9,427 nucleotides of DNA, taken from contig JAGAHK010000381.1 of NCBI GenBank assembly GCA_017627115.1, positions 1 through 9,427 of the forward strand. Reading direction: 5' to 3'. The translations under genes were made by a program, and so were the position numbers. Shown one piece after another: positions 1 through 7,068 of the stretch. The notes beneath the pieces were generated by a model, which was not told where the DNA came from, did not search any database, and saw only the letters and a list, made by a program, of their open reading frames with translations. This stretch comes from Bacillota bacterium (GTDB taxonomy: Bacteria; Bacillota; Clostridia; Lachnospirales; CAG-274). Positions within the stretch are counted from its first letter, which is position 1; every line of letters begins with the position of its first letter.

Positions 1-209
1 TGCATTAGTCTTGCCTCCCCTTTAGCGTAAGCGATTAGGCGTGTGCCGCTTTAGCGGGAGGGGGACCGCGCGCAGCGTGGTGGAGGGGTTTATTTGTGAC
101 TGCTTTAGTGTTGTGCAACGATAAGCAACAACAATCGCAAACCCCTCAGTCAGCCTACGGCTGCCAGCTCCCCTGATCGCTGCGCTAAAGGGGAGCCAAG
201 ACTAATGCA
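1..209. repeat. Non-coding element bounded by 27-bp inverted repeats (MITE/REP-like)
   Basis: Positions 1-27 and 183-209 are reverse complements with 26 of 27 bases matching; the single mismatch is at base 14. Inside them a second, shorter pair matches: GAGGGGTTT at 83-91 against AAACCCCTC at 139-147. The interior has no convincing coding frame. The layout is that of a small non-autonomous mobile element or a long intergenic palindrome. From memory, similar GC-rich palindromic blocks with CTCCCCTTTAGCG-type ends are widespread between genes in gut Clostridia, but no search was run. The left arm begins at base 1 of the window, so the element may extend further left. No target-site duplication can be assessed for that reason. 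Confidence 0.75.
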
Positions 210-270
210 ACTCGACAACGAGCAAAAACAATAATTTACCTTACAAAACATAATAAAAAGAGGAACAAAA
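210..270 (+). promoter_or_regulatory. Leader of the first nitrogenase-like gene with ribosome binding site
   Basis: This AT-rich stretch links the palindromic element to the first gene. AGAGGA at 259-264 is a good Shine-Dalgarno sequence 6 nt before the ATG at 271. No confident sigma-70 promoter is visible. TCGACA at 212-217 has no -10 partner at proper spacing, and CATAAT at 249-254 would start transcription inside the ribosome binding site. The 13-mer AAACAATAATTTA at 226-238 recurs upstream of hypE. Confidence 0.5.
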
Positions 271-1416
271 ATGAAAAACGTATCTAAAATAATAAGCTGT
301 TATGCCGCCGATACCTCGGGTGTGTGTTCCGCTTTGTACGAACTTGGCGGCATGGTCATCGTGCATGATGCTTCTGGCTGCAACTCGACATATTCCACTC
401 ATGACGAGCCGCGGTGGTATGACAAACGCTCAATGATATATATTTCCGCCCTTAAAGAAATGGATTCGATCATGGGCAATGACGAAAAACTGATAAGCGA
501 TGCAGTTTCTGCGGCACATGACCAAAAACCGAAGTTTATTGCGATCTGCGGTTCACCCATGCCTATGATGACGGGGGTGGATTTTGATGCAATTGCCGAG
601 GAGATAGAGCATAGGTCGGGCATACGCACCTTTGCCATACACACAAACGGCACACACAGTTATCTGAAAGGCGCGGCGGATTCATTGCTTGAAATAGTAA
701 AAGAATATGTGCATGAACAGCCTAAAATCAAAAACGGCGTTAATATTCTCGGTGCTGCACCGCTTGATTTTTCTCTAAACGGTACGGTCGAAGCAATTAA
801 GGATAAACTTGAAAAAAACAGATTTGAAGTTATTTCATGCCTTGCTATGAATTCAACACTTGATGAAATAAAAAATGCCGCTTCCGCAAAAGCAAACCTT
901 GTTATATCTTACAGCGGTCTTTCTGCGGCAAAGTATATGGAAAAACGGTTCGGCATACCATATATCTGCGGTCTGCCGTTTGGAAAAAAGTTTGCGGATG
1001 AAATTATTGCGCTGCTGAAATCTTCGGACAAGTCACTTTACCCCTGTGCCGAAAGAACAGCCGATAAAAAGGGTATATATATCATAGGCGAAGGCATTAT
1101 CTCGGGGTCGCTTGCAAAGGCTGTAGAGTTGGAAACAGGCAAAAAAGCAAGGGTCATCTGTCCGCTCGATCATGATAAAAATATGCTTGCCGACGGCGAT
1201 TTTGACTTTTTCGCAGAGGAAGATATAGAAAAACTGCTGTCGGAAGAAACACCAAAGGCGGTAATTGCCGATCCGCTTTATAAATTCATTGTACCGAAAC
1301 AGACCGAATTTATAAGCCTGCCGCATTTTGCCTTTTCGGGAAGATGCTATCAAAGATCTATGCCGAATTTGATAAACGAAACGGAGTTTTTTGAATTTAT
1401 AAAAAATATATTATAA
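271..1416 (+). CDS. Nitrogenase component 1-like protein (paralogue A)
   Basis: A 381-residue protein that I assign to the nitrogenase component 1 superfamily (NifD/NifK fold, PF00148-type). It is shorter than true NifD or NifK, which have about 480-520 residues. The N-terminus has TSGVCSALYELGG (Cys19), then HDASGC (Cys37) and DEPRW at 45-49. ICGSPMP around residues 92-97 supplies Cys93 where family members often carry a third cluster ligand. These three cysteines could hold an Fe-S cluster between subunits; that is inference from the family. The protein aligns nearly without gaps over its first 100 residues with the product of 3489-4529, and both share PHFA-SGR near the C-terminus. The ATG follows AGAGGA, and the NifH-like gene starts 32 nt downstream. 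The expected role is the electron-accepting and substrate-binding component for that ATPase. The substrate is unknown, and the protein should not be called a nitrogenase. Confidence 0.87.
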   Translation: MKNVSKIISCYAADTSGVCSALYELGGMVIVHDASGCNSTYSTHDEPRWYDKRSMIYISALKEMDSIMGNDEKLISDAVSAAHDQKPKFIAICGSPMPMMTGVDFDAIAEEIEHRSGIRTFAIHTNGTHSYLKGAADSLLEIVKEYVHEQPKIKNGVNILGAAPLDFSLNGTVEAIKDKLEKNRFEVISCLAMNSTLDEIKNAASAKANLVISYSGLSAAKYMEKRFGIPYICGLPFGKKFADEIIALLKSSDKSLYPCAERTADKKGIYIIGEGIISGSLAKAVELETGKKARVICPLDHDKNMLADGDFDFFAEEDIEKLLSEETPKAVIADPLYKFIVPKQTEFISLPHFAFSGRCYQRSMPNLINETEFFEFIKNIL

Positions 1417-1448
1417 TTACCTGATAATTATGTTTTAAGGAGAAAATA

Positions 1449-2213
1449 ATGATAAAACTTGCAATTTACGGCAAAGGCGGCATAGGCAAATCCACCTGTA
1501 CCGCCAATCTTGCCGCCGCACTTGCTTCTCTTGGCAAGAGGGTCATACAAATAGGCTGCGACCCAAAGGCGGATTCGACCATAAACCTTTTGGGCGGTAC
1601 ACCCGTGACACCCGTTATGAACTATCTGCGCGAGCGTGACGAAGAGCCCGAAAAAATAGAGGAGATCTCAAAAGTAGGTTTCGGCAATATACTCTGCATC
1701 GAAACGGGCGGTCCCACCCCGGGGCTCGGCTGTGCGGGCAGAGGTATCATAAGTACGTTTTCACTGCTTGAAGAACTTGAGCTTTTTGAAAAATACAAGC
1801 CCGATGCGGTGCTTTACGATGTGCTTGGCGATGTTGTCTGCGGAGGTTTTGCCGCACCGATACGCGAGGGCTATGCTTCGCAGGTGCTTATTGTGACCTC
1901 GGGCGAAAAAATGGCTCTTTATGCTGCAAACAACATAAACAGTGCGGTAAAGAATTTTGAGGACAGGAGCTATGCGCGTGTGCGCGGCATTATAATGAAC
2001 CGCCGCAGCGTTGAAAACGAGGAGGAGAAAGTCCAAACTTTTGCCGATAAGTCGGGGCTTGAAATAATAGCCGATATACCGCGTTCAAATGATATAATCA
2101 AATATGAGGATATGGGGAAGACGGTTATCGAGGGCGACCCCGAATGTGAGACCGCAAAACGCTTTTTCGAGCTTGCGCAAAAATTGATCGACGAGGATAA
2201 AGAAAATGACTGA
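1449..2213 (+). CDS. NifH-like iron protein (ATP-dependent reductase)
   Basis: A 254-residue NifH/BchL/CfbC-family P-loop ATPase, slightly shorter than NifH (about 270-295). The Walker A motif GKGGIGKS is at residues 8-15 and the switch I segment CDPKADST at 37-44. The two cysteines that bind a [4Fe-4S] cluster across the homodimer are Cys95 in GLGCAGRG and Cys131 in [12 protein letters not shown]. Arg98 matches the arginine that is ADP-ribosylated in true NifH. The family docks on a component-1 protein and couples ATP hydrolysis to low-potential electron transfer. It is the only such protein here and would have to serve all three component-1-like neighbours. AAGGAG at 1437-1442 precedes the ATG, and the 3' end overlaps the next gene by 8 nt (ATGACTGA). 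Absence of nifB, nifE and nifN nearby argues against N2 fixation. The residue pattern fits the uncharacterised nitrogenase-like groups, but placing it in a clade needs a tree. Confidence 0.93.
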   Translation: MIKLAIYGKGGIGKSTCTANLAAALASLGKRVIQIGCDPKADSTINLLGGTPVTPVMNYLRERDEEPEKIEEISKVGFGNILCIETGGPTPGLGCAGRGIISTFSLLEELELFEKYKPDAVLYDVLGDVVCGGFAAPIREGYASQVLIVTSGEKMALYAANNINSAVKNFEDRSYARVRGIIMNRRSVENEEEKVQTFADKSGLEIIADIPRSNDIIKYEDMGKTVIEGDPECETAKRFFELAQKLIDEDKEND

Positions 2214-3492
2214 AAGCTTTTACATTACAGCCGCCGAACTTGCAAAGGCGGGTTACGAAAACACGCCCGACGAGCTTGTTTCTTCAAAACATATGATATA
2301 CAGCTCTCCCGCAACGCTTGATTTCAACTCTCCCGGTGCAAAAGGCTTCGGTGTGAAAAGGGCAGGGCTTGCAATACCCGGTTCGGTCATGCTGCTTGTT
2401 GCGCCGGGCTGCTGCGGCAGAAATACCGCACTTTTAAACGAGCTTGGCTATTCGGAGAGGTTTTTCTATCTTCTGCTTGACGATACTGACATCGTTACGG
2501 GCAGACATCTTACGAAAATACCCAAAGCGGTGAAAGAACTTTGCGGTGAACTTGACTATACACCTTCTGCGGTGATGATCTGTATTACCTGTGTTGATGC
2601 GCTTCTGGGCACCGATATGGAGCGCGTGTGCAGAAAATGCGAGGAAGCGGCGGGGGTGCCGACCGTGCCTGCATATATGTACGCTTTGACGCGCGAAAAA
2701 CGTCTGCCGCCCATGACAGCGGTAAGAAAATCGGTCTATTCGCTGTTAAAGCCGCAGAAAAGAATTTCAAATGAGTGTAATATTCTCGGCTTTTTTGCTC
2801 CGCTTTATGACGGCTGCGAAATATATGACCTTTTAAAAAGCGCAGGCATAAAAAAAGTACACGAGCTATCGCGCTGTAAAACATTTGAAGAGTACAGCGA
2901 ACTATCGCGTGCAAATTTCAATATCATCATCAATCCCGAGGCACGCTATGCCGCACAGGATATGGAAAAACGTCTCGGCATACCGTCCGTTGAACTTGCA
3001 AGGCTTTACCGTATCGACAAAATACGCACGCAATATCGCCTTTTGGGACAGGCGATAGGTGTTGGATTTGATGATGAAAAATAGTATACCGAAACAAAAA
3101 AAATAATTGAGTCTTTCAAAAACAAATACGGTTTGCTTTCATTTGCCATAGGTGAGTGTGTCAATGCCGACAGTTTCGAGCTTGCACTTGCGCTTGTTGA
3201 ATATGGCTTTAAAGTAAGTGAGATATACGGCACTGTGGGTGAAAGAAACTTTACTTTTATAAAGCGTTTGTCGGAAAGATCACCCGAAACACGCATATTT
3301 TCAAATCTTTCGCCGACTATGCTCAATTATGAAAGAAAGACGAAAATAGATGCGGTCATAGGTGTCGATGCACTTTATTATCACCCCGATATTAAGGGTG
3401 TCGAGTTTAACGACGAAGTCCAGCCGTTCGGATACTATGGTGTAAAAAGCCTCTTTGAGCAGCTTGACAGGGCATTGGAGGTGCGGGCATGA
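2206..3492 (+). CDS. NifD-like component 1 protein interrupted by one in-frame TAG
   Basis: A single frame encodes 428 codons, of which codon 293 (3082-3084) is TAG. The upstream part is 292 residues and the remainder 135. The segment [16 protein letters not shown] (44-59) followed by VAPGCCGR (65-72) resembles the NifD region GSKGV...HGPVGCG, with Cys69 or Cys70 as cluster ligand. DDTDIVTGR at 92-100 and [11 protein letters not shown] at 127-137 (Cys129) match the typical CxxxLIGxD site. The position of the first NifD cysteine seems occupied by a non-cysteine residue. After the TAG the frame continues at once with component-1-like sequence ([13 protein letters not shown], then [13 protein letters not shown]), so the product was designed as one chain. 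GAGGA at 2193-2197 precedes the start. The 3' end overlaps the next ATG by 4 nt and carries its GGAGGTG ribosome binding site. It could be a recent pseudogene, a sequencing error, or a read-through or recoded gene. Confidence 0.82.
3082..3084 (+). other. In-frame amber (TAG) codon inside the NifD-like gene
   Basis: The context reads GAT GAT GAA AAA TAG TAT ACC GAA ACA, giving DDEK-stop-YTET. No frame change occurs and no other stop interrupts the remaining 135 codons. No Shine-Dalgarno sequence or ATG follows that would restart translation soon after; the nearest possible start is a TTG at 3133. The codon is one transition from CAG (Gln) and one change from AAG, GAG, TAC, TAT, TGG, TTG or TCG. 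I see no obvious downstream stem-loop of the kind proposed for pyrrolysine insertion. Confidence 0.9.
3477..3483 (+). promoter_or_regulatory. Ribosome binding site for paralogue B, inside the 3' end of the NifD-like gene
   Basis: GGAGGTG lies 5 nt before the ATG at 3489 and inside the upstream coding region. The ATGA overlap at 3489-3492 joins stop and start. This predicts translational coupling, which termination at the TAG some 400 nt upstream would weaken. Confidence 0.75.
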
Positions 3493-4529
3493 AAAAACTG
3501 TTAAAACATATATCGCCGCTTGCTCCCGATGATTCGGGCGCCTGCTCTGTGCTTTACGAACTCGGCGGCATTGTCGTTATCTGCGATGCGGGAGGCTGTG
3601 CAGGCAATGTCTGCGGTTTTGACGAACCGCGCTGGTTTGTCAAAAAATCGGCATTATTCAGCGCAGGTCTGCGTGATATGGATGCTATACTTGGCAGAGA
3701 CGACAAATTGGTAGAAAAGCTTGCAAAGGTCAGCAGTCAGATAAATGCACGGTTTACCGCCGTTGTCGGAACTCCCGTGCCTGCCGTTATTGCGACCGAC
3801 TACAGGGCTTTAAAGCGTATGAGCGAGAAAAAAACGGGTCTGCCCTGTATTACCGTGGAAACGACGGGAACGAACCTTTATGACAAAGGCGAGGAAGAAG
3901 CTTATCTTGCACTTTTTAAAGAGTTTGCAAAAGAAAAACTGCCCACAAAGGCGGGAAAAGTTGGTGTTATAGGTGCAACGCCGCTGAATACGGGGCTTGC
4001 AAAAGCCGATGTTATTATTGACGGCTTAAAAGAAAAATACAGAGAGGTTGTCTGTTTCGGTATGGACAGCGGTCTTGACGAAATAATAAACGCTTCGGAA
4101 TGTGAAAAGATCATCGTTATATCCAATTCGGGCATAAAAGCCGCAGAATATATTAAAGAAAAATTCGGTATCGAATACGAATTTGCATTCCCGTGCATAC
4201 CAAAAGAGACCCTTGAAAAAACAAAGGATATGAACGGCAGAAAAGTTTTGATAATACATCAGCAGGTCGCCGCAAATATGCTTCGGGATCTGTTGAATAA
4301 TTGCAATACGGACTGCGCAAGCTGGTTTAGCATAGACAAAAATATTGCAAAAGAAAATGATTTTCATATCAAAGATGAAGACGACCTTATCGAAAAAGCT
4401 GATGAGTACGATGTCATTATCGGCGATATCTCGTTTAAAAAAATGCTTCCGAAATACAATGGCGAGTTTATAGATTTTCCGCATTTTGCGGTATCGGGCA
4501 GAATATGGGATGAAAAAGAAAGGCGGTGA
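3489..4529 (+). CDS. Nitrogenase component 1-like protein (paralogue B)
   Basis: A 346-residue paralogue of the product of 271-1416. Shared landmarks are DSGACSVLYELGG (14-27, Cys19), DAGGC (33-37, Cys37), DEPRW (45-49), MDAILGRDDKL (64-74), VGTPVP (93-98) and PHFAVSGR near the C-terminus. It differs in ways that matter for cofactor binding. Residue 93 is Val where paralogue A has Cys, and extra cysteines stand at 32 and 42, giving four in the first 42 residues. It has a shorter middle region and lacks about 20 C-terminal residues found in paralogue A. Its start overlaps the NifD-like gene by ATGA and its stop lies 4 nt before hypF, so it physically joins the nitrogenase-like and hyp modules. 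A NifK-like partner role is plausible but inferred; the substrate is unknown. Confidence 0.87.
   Translation: MKKLLKHISPLAPDDSGACSVLYELGGIVVICDAGGCAGNVCGFDEPRWFVKKSALFSAGLRDMDAILGRDDKLVEKLAKVSSQINARFTAVVGTPVPAVIATDYRALKRMSEKKTGLPCITVETTGTNLYDKGEEEAYLALFKEFAKEKLPTKAGKVGVIGATPLNTGLAKADVIIDGLKEKYREVVCFGMDSGLDEIINASECEKIIVISNSGIKAAEYIKEKFGIEYEFAFPCIPKETLEKTKDMNGRKVLIIHQQVAANMLRDLLNNCNTDCASWFSIDKNIAKENDFHIKDEDDLIEKADEYDVIIGDISFKKMLPKYNGEFIDFPHFAVSGRIWDEKERR
4519..4526 (+). promoter_or_regulatory. Ribosome binding site that sets the hypF start
   Basis: AAAGGCGG differs from AAAGGAGG at one base and sits 7 nt before the ATG at 4534. It supports that ATG over an upstream in-frame TTG at 4486, which would add 16 residues unlike any HypF N-terminus. 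The site overlaps the last codons of the upstream gene, whose stop is at 4527-4529. Confidence 0.7.
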
Positions 4530-4533
4530 GCCT

Positions 4534-6834
4534 ATGAAAACAATAAATATCCACGCTTACGGAATAGTACAGGGTGTCGGTTTCCGTCCTTTCGTATCAC
4601 GAGCGGCGGATGAAACGGGCGTTTTGGGCACGGTCGCAAACCGCGGCTCTTATGTTGATATATATGCCAAGGGCACAGATGAACAGCTTGAAAAATTCGT
4701 TGACGAGATAAAGCATCATCCGCCCGAGCGTTCCGTGGTTTTGGGTGTTGATGTGACGGAGTGCGAGGAGGAATATCATTTTACATCTTTTCGGATAATC
4801 GAAAGCGAAAAGGAGTACGGTGATATTTTTGTATCACCCGATATTGCGACCTGTGACAAATGCCGCGCGGAGCTTTTCGATAAGAACAACAAGCGTTATC
4901 TTCACCCCTTTATCAACTGTACGCAGTGCGGTCCGCGCCTTACTATTATGGACACTATGCCTTATGACCGTGAAAGAACGACTATGGCGGGATTTCCTAT
5001 GTGTCCCGACTGCGCTGCGGAGTATTATTCGCCCGAAACGCGGCGGTATGATGCACAGCCCGTTTGCTGCAACGACTGCGGTCCCGAAGTTTATATTATC
5101 GGTACGGATATAAAAGGCGGTGCGGCGATAACCGAAACAAGGCGCGCTATAATGTCGGGCAAAATAGCCGCAATTAAGGGTATAGGCGGTTTTCACCTTT
5201 GCTGTGATGCCAAAAATGCGGCGGCGGTGCAGAGATTAAGACAGCTCAAAAACCGCCCGATGAAGCCCTTTGCGCTTATGATGCGGGATATTGAGACCGT
5301 AAGGCGCGAATGTTATATAAAAGACGGACGGGAGGAATATTTAACGGGCTGGCAGAAACCGATAATGCTTATGGAAAAACGCGAAGACTGCTCCATTAGC
5401 GAAAATATTGCACCCGATAATATGACGGTCGGTGTAATGCTGCCTTATGCACCCGTGCAGATGCTCCTTTTTGATTATCCCGATGATATAAAAATGAGTG
5501 ACTGCCTTGTTATGACCAGCGGAAATGTACGCGGCGCGCCTATTTGCCGCAGTGACGAGGATGCGCTGAAAGAAATATCGGGTTTTTGCGATATAATACT
5601 CTCGCATGACCGTAAAATATTGCTTCGAGCCGATGATACGGTCACCGATTGGCTTTTCGGCAAGCCATATATGATACGGCGTTCGCGCGGCTTTGCGCCT
5701 TTGCCGATAATGCTGAAACACGGCAAAAACAAACAGGTGCTTGCGATAGGCGGAGAACTTAAAAATACATTCTGCATAGGGAAAAACGGGCTTTTGTATC
5801 CGTCGCCTTATGTGGGTGATATGGCGGATATACGCACGGTAAATGCTCTGCGTGAATCGGTGGAGAGGATGTGCGGTCTGCTTGAGACTGCCCCCGAGGT
5901 CATAGTCTGCGATATCCACCCGATGTATAATACCGTAGCTTTTGCCGAAGAGCTTGCTCGCGAAAAGAATATACCGCTGCTTAAAGTTCAGCATCATTAT
6001 GCGCATATCCTTTCCTGTATGGCGGAAAACGGCTGCGAGGACAGGGTTATCGGTGTTTCCTTTGACGGTACGGGCTATGGTGAAGACGGCACCGTCTGGG
6101 GCGGAGAGCTTCTCTTATGCGACTATAACGGCTTTGAACGAATTGGCAGTATTGCACCGTTTATACAATCGGGCGGCGATGTTTCCGCAAAAGAGGGCTG
6201 GCGTATAGCTTCGGCGATCTTGCGTGAAAGCTGCGAAAATGCTTTGGAACTATGCGAAAAGCTGAATATCTGCGGTGAAAAAGAGTATAAATTGCAGTCT
6301 GTAATGGCGCAGAAAAAAGTAAACAGTGTTGTTTCCACAAGCTGTGGCAGGCTGTTTGATGCGGTCTCTGCGATTTTGGGAATAAGGCGTGCCTCTACTT
6401 TTGAGGGCGAAGCCTCGACTGCACTTATGTATTATGCACAGCTGTTTGAAAAGGAAAACGGTGAGTGTTCGGCGAACTATAATAGATATGATGTTCTGAC
6501 AAAAAACGACGGTTTTGTCACTCTCAATACAAACGCTTTTGCCGCTCATCTGGCGGAAGAATTTGCAAAAAGCGGCGATACGTACAGGCTTGCGTATGAG
6601 TTCCATGCAGTCCTTGCGGATATGGTGCTTGAAGCCTGTATTCAAATCAGAAAAAGAAATAATATAAATATCTGTGCTTTAAGCGGCGGCGTGTTCCAAA
6701 ACAGCCTGCTTGTGAGACTTTGCAAAAAACGCCTTGAAGCAAACGGCTTTGAGGTCCTGCTGCATAGTCTTATACCCCCGAATGACGGCGGGATATGTCT
6801 GGGACAGGCGGCTTACGGTGCTTATAAGATATGA
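4534..6834 (+). CDS. hypF: HypF carbamoyltransferase, [NiFe]-hydrogenase cyanide-ligand maturation
   Basis: A 766-residue HypF, near the usual 750. HypF uses carbamoyl phosphate and ATP to carbamoylate the C-terminal cysteine of HypE, the first step of cyanide ligand synthesis in the cytoplasm. All domains are present in order. The acylphosphatase domain has VQGVGFRPF at 12-20 with Arg18 and Asn36. Two zinc fingers follow: Cys107/110/129/132 and Cys157/160/179/182, each C-x2-C-x18-C-x2-C. A YrdC-like nucleotide-binding domain begins around residue 200 (KGIGGFHLCCDAKN). The C-terminal Kae1-like domain has QHHYAH at 486-491, FDGTGYG at 510-516, ALSGGVFQN at 715-723 and a final NDGGICLGQA. The ATG at 4534 begins directly with acylphosphatase sequence. 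It lies 4 nt after paralogue B and 24 nt before hypC, so it is probably cotranscribed with both. No lesion is seen. Confidence 0.97.
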   Translation: MKTINIHAYGIVQGVGFRPFVSRAADETGVLGTVANRGSYVDIYAKGTDEQLEKFVDEIKHHPPERSVVLGVDVTECEEEYHFTSFRIIESEKEYGDIFVSPDIATCDKCRAELFDKNNKRYLHPFINCTQCGPRLTIMDTMPYDRERTTMAGFPMCPDCAAEYYSPETRRYDAQPVCCNDCGPEVYIIGTDIKGGAAITETRRAIMSGKIAAIKGIGGFHLCCDAKNAAAVQRLRQLKNRPMKPFALMMRDIETVRRECYIKDGREEYLTGWQKPIMLMEKREDCSISENIAPDNMTVGVMLPYAPVQMLLFDYPDDIKMSDCLVMTSGNVRGAPICRSDEDALKEISGFCDIILSHDRKILLRADDTVTDWLFGKPYMIRRSRGFAPLPIMLKHGKNKQVLAIGGELKNTFCIGKNGLLYPSPYVGDMADIRTVNALRESVERMCGLLETAPEVIVCDIHPMYNTVAFAEELAREKNIPLLKVQHHYAHILSCMAENGCEDRVIGVSFDGTGYGEDGTVWGGELLLCDYNGFERIGSIAPFIQSGGDVSAKEGWRIASAILRESCENALELCEKLNICGEKEYKLQSVMAQKKVNSVVSTSCGRLFDAVSAILGIRRASTFEGEASTALMYYAQLFEKENGECSANYNRYDVLTKNDGFVTLNTNAFAAHLAEEFAKSGDTYRLAYEFHAVLADMVLEACIQIRKRNNINICALSGGVFQNSLLVRLCKKRLEANGFEVLLHSLIPPNDGGICLGQAAYGAYKI

Positions 6835-6858
6835 TGTTACGGAAGGAGAAAAAAAGAA

Positions 6859-7068
6859 ATGTGTGTAGGTTTATCAGCAAAAGTAGTAAGTGTTAAGGAC
6901 GGCACAGCCGTTATAGATGCAAGCGGCGCAAAGCGTGAGGTCAGTGCTGACCTGCTTGACGAGCTTGAAGTCGGTGATTATGTTATGGTACACGCAGGTG
7001 TGGCAATTGCAAAGATCACTCAAAGTGAAGAAGACGAAGCCGAAGATGTTATGGAGACGATATTATGA
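6859..7068 (+). CDS. hypC: HypC/HybG/HupF family maturation chaperone
   Basis: A 69-residue HypC-family protein, at the short end of the family (about 70-95). HypC binds HypD, carries the growing Fe(CN)2CO unit, and delivers it to the hydrogenase large subunit precursor. The essential Cys2 is present in MCVGLSAKVV. The C-terminal motif GDYVMVHAGVAI (39-50) includes His45, which is conserved in the family. The usual MC-[ILV]-[AG]-[ILV]-P start has Ser in place of Pro at position 6. The tail is very acidic (SEEDEAEDVME). A strong GGAAGGAG at 6841-6848 precedes the ATG. The stop overlaps the hypD start by ATGA, the usual hypC-hypD arrangement for partners that form a complex. Confidence 0.95.
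   Translation: MCVGLSAKVVSVKDGTAVIDASGAKREVSADLLDELEVGDYVMVHAGVAIAKITQSEEDEAEDVMETIL

Noticed and set aside
249..254. CATAAT as the -10 box of the operon promoter
   Set aside because: Transcription would start at about 261, inside the ribosome binding site of the gene at 271, and no -35 box lies at suitable spacing.
3133..3492. Separate 119-residue gene starting at TTG
   Set aside because: It has no ribosome binding site, lies in the same frame as the gene before the TAG, and its sequence is the expected C-terminal part of a component-1 protein. It is treated as the continuation of 2206-3492.
271..4529. True molybdenum nitrogenase for N2 fixation
   Set aside because: The component-1 proteins are too short (346-428 residues), the cysteine pattern differs, and no nifB or nifEN-type cofactor assembly genes are present.
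4486..4533. HypF start at an upstream TTG
   Set aside because: It would overlap the previous gene by 44 nt and add 16 residues unlike HypF. The ATG at 4534 has its own AAAGGCGG site and begins with the acylphosphatase domain.
5341..6006. 221-residue open frame on the minus strand inside hypF
   Set aside because: It is fully antisense to well-conserved HypF domains, has no recognisable motif, and its length follows from the codon composition of hypF.
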